The notes: a model not told the origin generated them from the letters alone. DNA of 64,000 nt from Bacteroidales bacterium (GCA_017630215.1 JAGBVR010000008.1:1-64000), one strand, 5' to 3'. Shown: positions 51,558 to 61,089, counted from the first letter of the stretch. Numbers and translations: made by a program.

Positions 51558-54500
51558 ATGAAATCTAATCTATTCCATCGGGTAACGATATCTTCCGTTG
51601 CCCTCATCTTCATTTTTTCTACTCTTTCCTGCGTGCAGGAAAAGTATGAAATTTCGGAAGAAAACCTTAATCTTGAGGTGACAGTGTTCCAGGAAGGCGT
51701 GCAGATTCCTCTTGGAAATACAGAACAATTAAAAATCAAGGATCTCCTTGAAAACTTCGGAACTGATGAATCGGATGACTATCTGGAGTATCTGAAAACT
51801 ATCGGTGCGGATGGAGTTTATGCCCTCGGTATGTCTGAGACATTGGACCTTTCAGAGTCGCTGGAAGAACTGAAAGATATTCAGAATCAGATAAATATCG
51901 AAGGGGTATCCATCAATGAAGACATTTCTTTCAGCCTTGCCAGCGTGGATGTTTCCGACTTCAAGATTCCTGGTCAGGAATACAATATGGACTATGACCT
52001 CGGCAGTATGGTCGGAGACCTTGATGTCCGGGTTCCGGCATTGACTCCCCTTAAGATGGAAGTCAAGGCTGGCCTTGATGAATATGTGCCGGCATTGGAT
52101 GACTTCGAATTCGGTCTGGATAAGGAACCGTTTGAACTCCATATGGAGCTGGGCCAGCTGAGTGGAGCAGATAAGCTTCCGCCTGGTTTCGCGACATTGG
52201 TCGGAGAGGCGGCTTACAAGTCACCGATTGCAATCGATCCAGCGTCAGGAATGGAATATAAGAATCCGTTGACAGGTGCTCCGCTTCTGTCACTTCCTCC
52301 GATGCTCGTGGAGATGGAGACTGAGCCGTACACAATCGAAATGGCAATGGACCTTCCGGAAGGAATTTCTTCGGTTGACAATATTGTCTTGAAGGACGGT
52401 GCGACAATAACAGTCAATATAGCTGTGGAAAATTCTCTCTTCACTGGTGGTCATATACTTCCGCATATTGACTTCGATGTTCATGAAATTTTCCATCTGA
52501 CAGATGCCGAAAATGCCGGACATACTCCATTGACTATGGATCATATTGTCGATGATTTCGATCTCAATGCGACCGGTGCCAATATCAGCAAGTCATATAA
52601 GGTGAAGTCCATTGCTGTCTCAAAAGATGATGTAAAAGACGGGAAACTCCTGATTCATAGAAATATAACTCTCTCGGATGAGACCCGATTGAATTACTCT
52701 GGTCTTACCACCACCCTTGAAAAACTGGTGGAGTCGGCAGGGCATCCTATGCATATCAGCATGTCATTGACTTTCGAGGATTTTGAAATCGATTATGTGG
52801 AACTCACTGTTGATCAGGATGAACCAATGACGGTAGAGGCTGCACAGACTATCCCTCTCGAGATGAATCTGACTCTCCCGCAGGATGTGATCGAGAAGAT
52901 CGGATATGCAAAACTTGCAAAGACTCTCCCTGTGTCAGGACAAAAGAAGGGTAATGTTCATCTGAGTATCTCGACATCCAATATCCGCGAGTACATGCGC
53001 CTTGGTCTGGAAACTCTTGAAATCTCCTTCCCATCGGAACTTGTAGTGGAAGGTGCTTCAAACGGCAAGCTTTCATACAAGGTCGCTGACCTGGCTGACG
53101 GTCTGGACGAGTATATCAATATCACTGAAATCCGACTTCCTGAGCCGAAGAACGGCCAGATTCTCATTGATAAGGAAATCTCAGTGACAGCAAAGGCGAA
53201 TGTTTCTGTCAATGGATCTGTAAATAGCTCGGAACTCGCTGCAGCTGAGGATCTTGTGATAGAGGTGAATGTCGAAAGCGATCTGCAGTTTGATGATTAT
53301 GAGGTAGTAATCAAAGGCTTTGATCACGAGGTCTCTCAGTCATACGCAATCGAGGAAAAGCTCCCGGATGCAATGAGTGATTTCAAGGGTAATATCACAG
53401 TTTATCCTGAAGGTTCACCTGTAATCAGGATATCTATTGAGCGTCCTCAGATCAATATCCCTATAGTAGCAGGAAAGGGTGGAATGAACATCCTCTTCCC
53501 TGAACTTTTGAAATTTGATGCTGAAGATCTTGCTGCATTCGGAAACAGATTTGATGGAGTCCGTACACTGACATTTGCAGAAGGGGAGGAAGTACCTTCT
53601 GAAATTATTCTGGGTATTGACCGTATTGTGGTTTCACCAGTTACCCGCGAGGACGGAATCTATGTAGCCGGAGATTTCGAAGTGAGCGGCAATATCGGTG
53701 TCAAGGCGGGACAGAAGGTCTATAAGGCTGATGTGGATGTGCTTGCCGGTGACAATCCGGATGCGAAGAAGGTCAATATAATTGTGGAAATTCCTGATCT
53801 TGCTCCTAGCAATGTGGCGGTGGATTCATATACTGCGCAGGTCGAGGAGGCGTTCGAATTCGACATTCTTTCCGCCGGTGATGTTCCGGAAATGATTGTG
53901 TCGATTGGCGAGGTGGAACTCAATGATGTATATATTGACTTAGGTATAGATGCTTCTGGTCTTATAGAAAAACTCGGAGGTGCCGCTCTAAGCTTCAATT
54001 TTGATGTAAGTATTCCTGATTTCATCCTTATTGAGGGGGTTCCGACTGTCCAGGACAAGGAGAACAATGCGATTGTAATTTCGTTGACAGCAGAGGCGGA
54101 TGCAGACGGACAGATCAATATCGACAGAATAAAGGTCAAGGGAATAGATCTCTCTGGAGTAGACCTCAGAAAGGATCTCAAGGGTAGGATAGCAGTCTCT
54201 GGTTCTGCTACAATTGCTGATGCAAATATTGATATTGATGATCTTCTCAACAGTGATGAGATTGCTTTGGGATTGACCGGTGGTATTGCGGGAGCTGGTG
54301 AAAACGGTGCTCTTGCTATCTCCAAGGCTTCTGCCCAGGTCGACTACAAGCTGGATCCTGTCAATGAATCAGTGGATCTGAGCTCTGTAAGAGAGGCTCT
54401 GAACATAGAAGGTCTTTCTTATAATCTGGCTTTGAGCCATGTGCACCTGGCTCTTGATCTGAAGACCAATCTCGGTATTTCCGCCGATGCAGATCTTGCG

Positions 54501-55232
54501 ATAACTCCATATTACGAAGGTACTCCTGCCGAGCCTGTCATCTGTCAGCTGGCAATCGATGCTCCTGAAAATGAGGGAGAGATCAAGCATACGAAATATT
54601 GGCTCGGTGCTAAGGCCGAGTGTACGCCAGAGGGATATGAGTTCAAGGAAATTCCTATTTTGGATCTGCTTGAGAATATTCCGGACAGCCTCCAGATAAG
54701 CATTACGGCAGCTACGGATAAGGATGAGGTCTGCGTTCTGGATACTAAGACAGACTATATCCTTGCGGTGGATTATTCATTTGAAATTCCGCTTCAGTTC
54801 GAAGAAGATTTCAACATTGAATTCTCATACACTATTGAAGACCTCCCTGAGGTTATAGGCCAGATTTTCCAGTACGGAAGTCTTGCCCTTACTGGTGAGA
54901 TTGTCAGCGGCCTTCCATTGAACCTTGACATGACTGCCGAGCTTCTCGATCCGACAGGAAAGATTGTTCCTCTTCAGGATGAAGCTGGAAAATTCAGTAT
55001 CAAGGCATGTGAAGGAATCGGCAAACCGTCAACCACTCCTTTGAATCTTCTTTTCGGAAAGAAAAAAGGTACTCCGGAATCTGAAATCTCAGCTGTCAGA
55101 CTTAATTTCAAAGCTAGTGCGGTCAATGTTCCGATCACCGAGGATTCATTCCTTCAGCTCAGTCTTCAGGCACTTGTTCCTGAGGGAGTGACTGTCGATC
55201 TGAATGACCTTATGGGAAACGAAGAAAAATAA
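51558..55232 (+). CDS. Giant beta-rich lipoprotein (1224 aa), partner of a DUF5723 protein
   Basis: Lipoprotein signal peptide with lipobox TLSC. The mature protein is almost entirely beta-strand, with many short repeats of Ile/Val-Asp/Asn pattern and frequent phrases such as DADLAI, VSGSATIADANID and ISLTAEADADGQI; no catalytic motif or known domain was recognised. The N-terminal part is acidic. It has the look of a long surface or periplasmic fibre or scaffold. It is linked to the DUF5723 barrel gene, 12 bp downstream, so the pair may form an export or surface-display unit. Confidence 0.75.
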   Translation: MKSNLFHRVTISSVALIFIFSTLSCVQEKYEISEENLNLEVTVFQEGVQIPLGNTEQLKIKDLLENFGTDESDDYLEYLKTIGADGVYALGMSETLDLSESLEELKDIQNQINIEGVSINEDISFSLASVDVSDFKIPGQEYNMDYDLGSMVGDLDVRVPALTPLKMEVKAGLDEYVPALDDFEFGLDKEPFELHMELGQLSGADKLPPGFATLVGEAAYKSPIAIDPASGMEYKNPLTGAPLLSLPPMLVEMETEPYTIEMAMDLPEGISSVDNIVLKDGATITVNIAVENSLFTGGHILPHIDFDVHEIFHLTDAENAGHTPLTMDHIVDDFDLNATGANISKSYKVKSIAVSKDDVKDGKLLIHRNITLSDETRLNYSGLTTTLEKLVESAGHPMHISMSLTFEDFEIDYVELTVDQDEPMTVEAAQTIPLEMNLTLPQDVIEKIGYAKLAKTLPVSGQKKGNVHLSISTSNIREYMRLGLETLEISFPSELVVEGASNGKLSYKVADLADGLDEYINITEIRLPEPKNGQILIDKEISVTAKANVSVNGSVNSSELAAAEDLVIEVNVESDLQFDDYEVVIKGFDHEVSQSYAIEEKLPDAMSDFKGNITVYPEGSPVIRISIERPQINIPIVAGKGGMNILFPELLKFDAEDLAAFGNRFDGVRTLTFAEGEEVPSEIILGIDRIVVSPVTREDGIYVAGDFEVSGNIGVKAGQKVYKADVDVLAGDNPDAKKVNIIVEIPDLAPSNVAVDSYTAQVEEAFEFDILSAGDVPEMIVSIGEVELNDVYIDLGIDASGLIEKLGGAALSFNFDVSIPDFILIEGVPTVQDKENNAIVISLTAEADADGQINIDRIKVKGIDLSGVDLRKDLKGRIAVSGSATIADANIDIDDLLNSDEIALGLTGGIAGAGENGALAISKASAQVDYKLDPVNESVDLSSVREALNIEGLSYNLALSHVHLALDLKTNLGISADADLAITPYYEGTPAEPVICQLAIDAPENEGEIKHTKYWLGAKAECTPEGYEFKEIPILDLLENIPDSLQISITAATDKDEVCVLDTKTDYILAVDYSFEIPLQFEEDFNIEFSYTIEDLPEVIGQIFQYGSLALTGEIVSGLPLNLDMTAELLDPTGKIVPLQDEAGKFSIKACEGIGKPSTTPLNLLFGKKKGTPESEISAVRLNFKASAVNVPITEDSFLQLSLQALVPEGVTVDLNDLMGNEEK

Positions 55233-55244
55233 GGAGGAAAAACA

Positions 55245-56708
55245 ATGAAAACACATAAACTGATCATAATTGCAGCCGTACTTCTTATGCCCCTTATGGC
55301 TGGAGCACAGGCGCTGAAAGGAAGTTATTTCATTGATAACTCCCTCAATAGAAACAAGATGAACCCCGCTTTCGCTCCGCGGTCGAACTATTTCCAGATG
55401 CCTGCACTGGGTAACCTCTCAGTCGGCGTCATGAGTAATATGGACGTTCCGACCTTCCTTTATCCGATGAACGGGGAGCTTGTGACATTTCTTAACAGTC
55501 AGGTGTCCATGAAGCAGTTCGAGAGTGCCCTTCCGAAGCATCCTCATTTCGATGCCGAGGCATCTGCCAATCTTATCAATTTCGGTTTTTATACCAAACA
55601 GAAGTCTTTCTGGACATTTGACCTGGGAATCAGAACCGGAATGGATACAGACCTTCCTGCCGACCTTTTCCTTTTCCTCAAGAAGGGAACAGGTACATCG
55701 GGACAGAGTTATAATATTGCCAATGTCAATGCGTATGCCACAGCTTCAGTCCAGGCGGCTTTGGGCTACTCTCGTGACATTTTCGAGGGCCTCCGCGTGG
55801 GTGCAAAGGTACGTGTAATCGCTCCAGTAGCTTATGCAGCCATGAATCTTGAAAATGTGCGTCTGACTACTGGCCGTGATAAATGGACTGTGGAGACCGA
55901 GGGATATGTTCACGCAGCCCTTCAGGGATTGGAAGTGAACCAGCCGGAAGGTGAAGTGATGCCGGAAATAGAATTTGATCTTAACCGTATGCTCCAGAAC
56001 AAGGCCCTTGCCGGATTCGGCTTTTCTGTTGACCTTGGCGCTGAATATGTTCTGGATCTTCCCGGAGAACTTTTCGATGGAATTTCAGTTTCAGCTGCCA
56101 TCACAGATCTTGGAACCGTACGTTATAAAAAGGAGGCTGTCCATTCTTACTCTACACAGGGTTCTATTGACTGGGTTGGCTTCCAGAATGTAGGAGTCGA
56201 TGATCTGGAGAATTTAGATGCTGCTATCGATGATTTCGTAGAGAAGGCGGAAGGACTTGTCAATCTTAAGGAAGAAAAGTCTTCCTCTCTGTCTCGTTCT
56301 ACCATGCCTAACGTCTATCTCGGTGTGGAGGTTCCTTTCCTTTATAAGAAGATGAGTGCAGGTCTGCTTTATTCGGGCCGTTTCAGTCACAGCTATTACC
56401 GCAATGAACTTACTGCGTCCCTGAATATCACTCCGACCCGCTGGTTTGCTCTCGGCTTGAACTATTCGTTCCTGAATACAGCCAAGACTATGGGAGCAAT
56501 TCTCGAGCTGACTCCGAAAGCCGGCGTCAATTTCTTCCTTGGATTCGACTATCTTCCACTGGCATATGCTTCGGCTCCGATGATTTCTGAGGAAATTCCT
56601 GATTTCCTTGCCAAGAAGGGCTTTACCGGATGTCCTGTTCCGCTCTCTTGGAGAATGAATCTCCATATGGGACTTTCATTCGCCCTGGGTTCAAAGTACG
56701 GAAGGTAA
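55245..56708 (+). CDS. DUF5723 outer-membrane beta-barrel-like protein
   Basis: 487 residues, signal peptide ending AGAQA. The N-terminal block SYFIDNSLNRNKMNPAFAPR is the DUF5723 signature; alternating strands of an outer-membrane barrel follow. Unusually for Bacteroidota, a perfect Shine-Dalgarno AAGGAGG (55232-55238) lies 7 bp before the ATG. Twelve bp separate it from the giant lipoprotein gene. Function unknown. Confidence 0.85.
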   Translation: MKTHKLIIIAAVLLMPLMAGAQALKGSYFIDNSLNRNKMNPAFAPRSNYFQMPALGNLSVGVMSNMDVPTFLYPMNGELVTFLNSQVSMKQFESALPKHPHFDAEASANLINFGFYTKQKSFWTFDLGIRTGMDTDLPADLFLFLKKGTGTSGQSYNIANVNAYATASVQAALGYSRDIFEGLRVGAKVRVIAPVAYAAMNLENVRLTTGRDKWTVETEGYVHAALQGLEVNQPEGEVMPEIEFDLNRMLQNKALAGFGFSVDLGAEYVLDLPGELFDGISVSAAITDLGTVRYKKEAVHSYSTQGSIDWVGFQNVGVDDLENLDAAIDDFVEKAEGLVNLKEEKSSSLSRSTMPNVYLGVEVPFLYKKMSAGLLYSGRFSHSYYRNELTASLNITPTRWFALGLNYSFLNTAKTMGAILELTPKAGVNFFLGFDYLPLAYASAPMISEEIPDFLAKKGFTGCPVPLSWRMNLHMGLSFALGSKYGR

Positions 56709-56730
56709 TTCGGTGCTGCGTAAATTAAAG

Positions 56731-56778
56731 CAAAACTCGCTCAAAACGGCCGTTTGCAGGTGTTTTGAGCGAGTTTTG
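56731..56778. terminator. Bidirectional terminator
   Basis: CAAAACTCGCTCAAAAC and GTTTTGAGCGAGTTTTG, perfect 17 bp, 14-nt loop, between convergent genes. Confidence 0.85.
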
Positions 56779-56793
56779 TCTATTTGTCGCGCC

Positions 56794-58272
56794 TCAGAAC
56801 TGATGTTCTGCTATGGAAGCCATGATCTTATCCATGAGCTGACGGACTTTCCAAGCCGGCGCCGTGCAGTTGTTTATCATAAGCGAGAATACGATTGTCT
56901 CATCTTTGCTGCCCTCTTTCGGGATGATATACCCGCTGTAGCACCTCACTCCCTCCATCGAGCCGCTCTTGACCTTGATCCTGGATTTTATTTCTTCCGG
57001 ACTGTTCTTCATATTGGCAGAAAGAGTTCCGTTTGAGCCCGGTGACGGCAGGCTGTGCATGTAATCATCGAAGTGTGGTGATGCCGTCATTGCTGTAAGA
57101 AAGCGGCAGAAAAAGTCAGGAGAAATATAATTCTTTCTCGAAAGACCGCTTCCGTCCGCCATCTTGATTCCGTACGAAGTGTCCAGACCAAGCTCCTTCA
57201 GAATGGTGTTCATCGCTACATAGGTTGAGTCGTAGCATGCGCTTCCTGTGAGGCTCTTGCCCAAGGTTTTGACAAGGGTCTCCGCATAGAGATTGTTGCT
57301 CTGGTGATTGGTCTCGAAGATGATGCGCTTCAGGGATGGGGAGAGAGTCGTCCCGAGGATTGTCAGCTCTTCCACTGTAGTTTCATGGATCCCTGTGCAG
57401 AGTCTGAAATCGGCTGCTCCGCCTGTGCTTATGCCTTTGCTTCTGAGGTAGTCGGCAAAATAGTTTGCAAGAGTGTATTCCGGGAATTTGTTTGTGCAGT
57501 CAATGCGTTTTGCCGCCCTGTCTACGGCGAATGTGCCCCTGATTTCAGCTACAGGAGAAAGGTCGCTTGCATACATGTAAAGCTGGTCTCCCGTGCCTGC
57601 TGTTCCTGTGGTACAATTGTACCTGAACTCCATCCATGGTGCTTCTGGGAATGATGGTGCGATATTGACCGGATCGCCTGCTTCTTTTCCGGCACTGGCC
57701 CTGAATGACTGCATGTTTTCGTAGAACATAAGACCGGTGGGACCTGAACCATAATAAGTTCCGATGTCGCTCCACTGCCAGCTTGGGTGCTCTGGCATGC
57801 CGTCGAAATACCTGCCGTCGCCGATGACTTTACCCTCGATCCGCTTGATTCCTGCATCGTGGATGAACTTTTCCCATTGTGCGAAAAGCTGAGCCAAAGG
57901 AGTGGCAATCGAGTCCCTGGAGCCCGTCGTGGGATCCCCGCCGCCGATGATGTAAAGGTTTCCTTTCAATACCCCTTTCTCGATCATGCCATCATGGACT
58001 ATCTTTGTAATGTATTGATGGTCAGGCCCTAATCTGTGCAATGCGGTACCTGTGGAAATCAGTTTCATATTGGATGCCGGCAGAATCATATTGTCTGAGT
58101 CAATTTCTGCCAATGTCCTTCCGTCGCATGTCCTGGCACAGATCCCGATGGTGGCTTCGGACAAGGCCGGATCGTTGAGGACTTTTTCGATGGAATGCTG
58201 GAGCGACTGGGCTCCCAGTGTATGACTGATGATGACTCCTATGAGTATTGTGGCAATTTTATTATATTTCAT
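56794..58272 (-). CDS. dacB: D-alanyl-D-alanine carboxypeptidase/endopeptidase (PBP4 type)
   Basis: 492 residues, signal peptide ending LGAQ. Penicillin-binding motifs: SxxK in PASNMKLIS, SxN in NHQSNNLYAE, and KSG in RIKVKSGSMEGV. The long insert between the first two motifs is typical of class C PBP4/DacB. It trims or cleaves peptidoglycan peptides in the periplasm. A -7 box (TATTTTTG, minus strand, 58292-58299) precedes it. Confidence 0.92.
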   Translation of the reverse strand: MKYNKIATILIGVIISHTLGAQSLQHSIEKVLNDPALSEATIGICARTCDGRTLAEIDSDNMILPASNMKLISTGTALHRLGPDHQYITKIVHDGMIEKGVLKGNLYIIGGGDPTTGSRDSIATPLAQLFAQWEKFIHDAGIKRIEGKVIGDGRYFDGMPEHPSWQWSDIGTYYGSGPTGLMFYENMQSFRASAGKEAGDPVNIAPSFPEAPWMEFRYNCTTGTAGTGDQLYMYASDLSPVAEIRGTFAVDRAAKRIDCTNKFPEYTLANYFADYLRSKGISTGGAADFRLCTGIHETTVEELTILGTTLSPSLKRIIFETNHQSNNLYAETLVKTLGKSLTGSACYDSTYVAMNTILKELGLDTSYGIKMADGSGLSRKNYISPDFFCRFLTAMTASPHFDDYMHSLPSPGSNGTLSANMKNSPEEIKSRIKVKSGSMEGVRCYSGYIIPKEGSKDETIVFSLMINNCTAPAWKVRQLMDKIMASIAEHQF

Positions 58273-58291
58273 ACCGTAGGTGTATTTTCAG

Positions 58292-58299
58292 CAAAAATA
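58292..58299 (-). promoter_or_regulatory. -7 box of dacB
   Basis: TATTTTTG on the minus strand, 20 bp before the dacB ATG. Confidence 0.5.
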
Positions 58300-58361
58300 A
58301 CATAAAAATCTCATCTTTTCTGAAATTGAGAATCGCCAGACTCCGCTGTCTTTAATTAAAC

Positions 58362-58392
58362 TTTCATTATCGATGTGAATTTACTACTTTTG
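58362..58392 (+). promoter_or_regulatory. Candidate galE promoter
   Basis: TTTC, 19 bp, TACTTTTG (58385-58392). It would give a leader of about 270 nt holding the tandem repeats. Confidence 0.5.
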
Positions 58393-58488
58393 CCATACAA
58401 ACCTATGGTATGGAAGACTATGCTGCAAATCCAAGGTTTGCTGAAATGTAAAGGATGATTGCCGGTCATTTTGACTGATAACGACTGG

Positions 58489-58623
58489 CTTGTCATTTCG
58501 ACTGAGCACTGTGGTCTTGTCGTTTCGACTGAGCACTGTGGTCTTGTCGTTTCGACTGAGCACTGTGGTCTTGTCGTTTCGACTGAGCGTTGTGGTCTTG
58601 TCATTTCGACTGAGCACTGCGAA
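58489..58623. repeat. 27-bp tandem repeat, five units
   Basis: Units start at 58489, 58516, 58543, 58570 and 58597; consensus begins CTTGTCGTTTCGACTGAGCA. The last unit runs into GCGAATGGAGAAATCTGCC. It resembles an interspersed repeat that has expanded in place. In frame it would encode nine-residue repeats, but it lies before the galE start. Confidence 0.85.
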
Positions 58624-58668
58624 TGGAGAAATCTGCCAGCAGATCATCCGGAATTAAAAATAAAAACA

Positions 58669-59754
58669 ATGGCAAAGAGAGTCTTGGTTTCCGGCGGTGC
58701 CGGCTATATCGGCAGTCACGTGACTGTCGAACTCATTGCTGCCGGCTACGATGTGGTAGTGGCAGATAATATGTCTAACTGCGACATGACCTGTTTCGAA
58801 GGCGTGAAGAAAATCACCGGCAGGGATGATATCCCATTCGAGATGACAGACTGCTGTGATGCTGTCGCAGTAGAGCGTCTTTTTACTGATTATCAGATAG
58901 ATGCGGTAATTCATTTTGCTGCGTACAAGGCTGTCGGAGAATCTGTTGCAGAGCCGATAATGTACTATCGTAATAATCTCGTTTCCTTCCTGAATATACT
59001 CGAATCGGCTAAGAATCATGGCGGCTGCAACGTGCTCTTCTCTTCATCGGCCACTGTTTATGGAGAGGCAGAAGACCTCCCTGTGACTGAGCAGACTCCG
59101 CGCCTTCCGGCGACATCTCCATACGGCAACACCAAACAGATCTGCGAGGACATTCTCCGCGATGTCGTGAAGGCTACCGCATCCTATGGTGCAGAAGGGG
59201 ACTGTTCTGATGACGCAGCTTCCGGAGCGGCCTGCAGAGGTACGGTCAAGGGTATTGCGCTCAGATATTTCAACCCTATCGGTGCCCATCCATCGGCTCT
59301 GATAGGCGAGCTTCCACGTGGGGTTCCGAACAATCTCGTTCCATTCATTACTCAGACAGCCATCGGCAAGCGCGAGTGCCTCAGTATCTTCGGAAACGAC
59401 TATCCGACCGAAGACGGAACCTGCCTTCGTGACTACATAGATATTGTGGACCTGGCCAAGGCTCATGTGGCTGCCGTGTCCAGAATGGTCGATGGAAAAA
59501 TGAAGGATGGCTATGAGATCTTCAATATCGGTACAGGTCGTCCTGTCTCTGTGTATGAGCTGGTCACAGCATTCGAGAAAGTAAACGGAGTGAAGCTGAA
59601 TTATAGATTCGCACCTCGCCGTCCCGGTGATGTCGTGGCTATCTGGGCTGACACTTCTCTGGCCAACGACGAGCTTGGCTGGAAGGCTACCCGTTCTGTC
59701 GAAGACACCCTTGCCAGTGCATGGGCCTGGGAAAAACATCTTGCTGGAAAATAA
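58669..59754 (+). CDS. galE: UDP-glucose 4-epimerase
   Basis: 361 residues from the ATG at 58669, which opens the Rossmann strand MAKRVLVSGGAGYIGSH; the longer frame from 58459 translates the tandem repeat and is not believed. SDR catalytic residues: SSSATVYG and YGNTK (Tyr-x3-Lys). A ~20-residue Asp/Ala-rich insert (after VKATASYG) makes it slightly longer than E. coli GalE. It interconverts UDP-glucose and UDP-galactose for glycan synthesis. Confidence 0.93.
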   Translation: MAKRVLVSGGAGYIGSHVTVELIAAGYDVVVADNMSNCDMTCFEGVKKITGRDDIPFEMTDCCDAVAVERLFTDYQIDAVIHFAAYKAVGESVAEPIMYYRNNLVSFLNILESAKNHGGCNVLFSSSATVYGEAEDLPVTEQTPRLPATSPYGNTKQICEDILRDVVKATASYGAEGDCSDDAASGAACRGTVKGIALRYFNPIGAHPSALIGELPRGVPNNLVPFITQTAIGKRECLSIFGNDYPTEDGTCLRDYIDIVDLAKAHVAAVSRMVDGKMKDGYEIFNIGTGRPVSVYELVTAFEKVNGVKLNYRFAPRRPGDVVAIWADTSLANDELGWKATRSVEDTLASAWAWEKHLAGK

Positions 59755-59758
59755 TTTT

Positions 59759-59872
59759 CAATACCATTGAGCGTCCGGACTGGCTTCCGTGGCCGTTTTC
59801 CCGCTCAACGTGCCGGAAATCAATACCATTGAGCGGCCGGACTGGTTTCCGTGGCCGTTTTCCCGCTCAGCG
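59759..59872. repeat. Two ~52-bp direct repeats
   Basis: 59759-59810 and 59821-59872, both starting CAATACCATTGAGCG and ending in CCCGCTCA(A/G)CG, period 62 bp. Each can fold by its TTGAGCG and CGCTCA ends. They follow galE directly and may serve as its terminator. Confidence 0.7.
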
Positions 59873-59980
59873 GGTCAGTTGGCCGGATGATGATGCCAAG
59901 ATGGAGGCTGGCTAATTGAAAGAACAGCAAAGTAGACGACGTTAGCCGGGTCCACCCGTGGTGTCTGCTACTCCGACATA

Positions 59981-60030
59981 GAAAGAGGGTGACTAAAAAG
60001 TCAACAGGACTGATTAGTCACCCTCTTTTC
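59981..60030. terminator. Hairpin with GGTGACTAA arms
   Basis: GAAAGAGGGTGACTAA / TTAGTCACCCTCTTTTC, a long stem with one extra T and a 17-nt loop. Confidence 0.7.
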
Positions 60031-60042
60031 TATCCGAGTGAC

Positions 60043-60155
60043 CGTCGGTCCCTGAATCGTTGAATTCAGGCACCGACGGTATCTATATCTGTGCTATTTG
60101 CCATATTTTCTGAAGCGTCGGTACGCAAACATCCCGTTTTAAGTACCGACGCTTA
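60043..60155. repeat. Two further adjacent hairpins
   Basis: ACCGTCGGTCCCTGAAT / ATTCAGGCACCGACGGT (about 60043-60081) and GCGTCGGTAC / GTACCGACGC (about 60117-60155). No gene is supported between 59755 and 60254; this stretch is a cluster of repeats and hairpins. Confidence 0.6.
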
Positions 60156-60254
60156 TTATTTTGCAACCTCCCGCGCTTGATGGGCGACCTGCTTCGATGG
60201 GTCGGAGATTGTCAGATGAATTCACCTGACTTGAGTATGCCAGCAAATCTTGAG

Positions 60255-60527
60255 TCACAGACACATGTTTTTTCGGTATTCACTAGGTGTACACCCGACA
60301 AGTTTCAAGAATGTGGAATTGAAACGGGCAATTGTTGAAAATCCGCTACTCCGAGCTATTTGAGTGATAGGCTCATCGGTTGTGATCAGCATACGCTCTA
60401 CATAATTTATACGTTCTTGCAGCAGAAATTGGTGAAGAGTACACCCATAAGCCTTTTTACAGAGTGTATTTGCATAATCCGGATGTAATCCCAATTATTC
60501 TCCGATTTCTGCGATTTTCAATGGCTT
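60255..60527 (-). pseudogene. Remnant of an AraC-type regulator
   Basis: The C-terminal AraC DNA-binding half is clear (GLHPDYANTLCKKAYGCTLH, ITQIARSSGFSTIARFNSTF, GCTPSEYRK). Upstream, in the same frame, KPLKIAEIGE is followed by a TAA stop (60495-60497) exactly where the family continues into the first HTH helix. No ligand-binding domain is found further upstream, only repeat DNA. The gene is therefore broken by an in-frame stop and truncated. Confidence 0.75.
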
Positions 60528-60719
60528 ACACACGGATGTACCGCGTACGGACGGTAGCCATTGGATTTATGACCGACACTATGGGCAGAATGCACTTTGA
60601 CGTTGCTACTGCGCTTAACAAGTAAAAGATTGCCGGTCAAGCCGGCAATGACGGTATGACTAAGCCGGCAATGACGGTATGACCGAGCCGTCACTGTCGT
60701 CATATCCATATAAATACGC
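60528..60719. repeat. Repeat-rich intergenic DNA
   Basis: Contains GCCGGCAATGACGGTATGAC twice in a row (about 60641-60683) and AAGATTGCCGGTCAAGCCGG; resembles interspersed repeats. No gene supported. Confidence 0.5.
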
Positions 60720-60755
60720 AAGAAGGTGACTAAATCACTTATTAGTCACCTTCTT
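60720..60755 (-). terminator. Terminator of the 90-residue gene
   Basis: AAGAAGGTGACTAA / TTAGTCACCTTCTT, perfect 14 bp, 8-nt loop; same GGTGACTAA core as the hairpin at 59981. Confidence 0.75.
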
Positions 60756-60778
60756 TAACTGTTTGCGTGCGGTAAAGA

Positions 60779-61051
60779 CTACTGCTTTGAAACCACTGCG
60801 CTGAGCTTCTCGCAGAGCTCGTCGAGCTTCTCGAACATCTCCTTTGTGAGAGCGTTGTAGAAAGCCTTCTTGTTTCCCTCAGGGTGGCAAGCACGATGCT
60901 TGAGGTCGTTGTAAAGCTCTACAGCCTCGTCGATTATCTGTGCGATCTCGTCAGAATCCTTGTGTGGGTTAAGCGCAACGAAGAGAGCGCAGTCATCAAT
61001 GAATTCAGCAACGAAATACTCAATGTCTTTCTTGAAAACTCTAAGGTTCAT
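60779..61051 (-). CDS. Small conserved helical protein (90 aa)
   Basis: 90 residues from the ATG at 61051; the longer frame begins before the -7 box (61082-61089) and is unlikely. Sequence starts MNLRVFKKDIEYFVAEFIDD and is all-helical, acidic, ending ELCEKLSAVVSKQ. Small proteins with this start seem common in Bacteroidales and are annotated as hypothetical. Function unknown. Confidence 0.75.
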   Translation of the reverse strand: MNLRVFKKDIEYFVAEFIDDCALFVALNPHKDSDEIAQIIDEAVELYNDLKHRACHPEGNKKAFYNALTKEMFEKLDELCEKLSAVVSKQ

Positions 61052-61081
61052 AGTAAAAAATATTTTTTGGTTATGGTCTTG

Positions 61082-61089
61082 CAAATATA
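61082..61089 (-). promoter_or_regulatory. -7 box of the small helical protein gene
   Basis: TATATTTG on the minus strand, 30 bp before the ATG at 61051. Confidence 0.6.

Noticed and set aside
58489-58623. CRISPR array
   Set aside because: The repeats are adjacent without unique spacers, and no cas gene is in the window.
58356-58647. Minus-strand frames with repeated TTRPQCSVE or NDKTTVLSR units
   Set aside because: Both are antisense readings of the 27-bp tandem repeat.
58459-58668. N-terminal extension of GalE with nine-residue repeats
   Set aside because: GalE homology starts exactly at the ATG 58669; the extension is the tandem DNA repeat translated, and it would have to precede the Rossmann strand.
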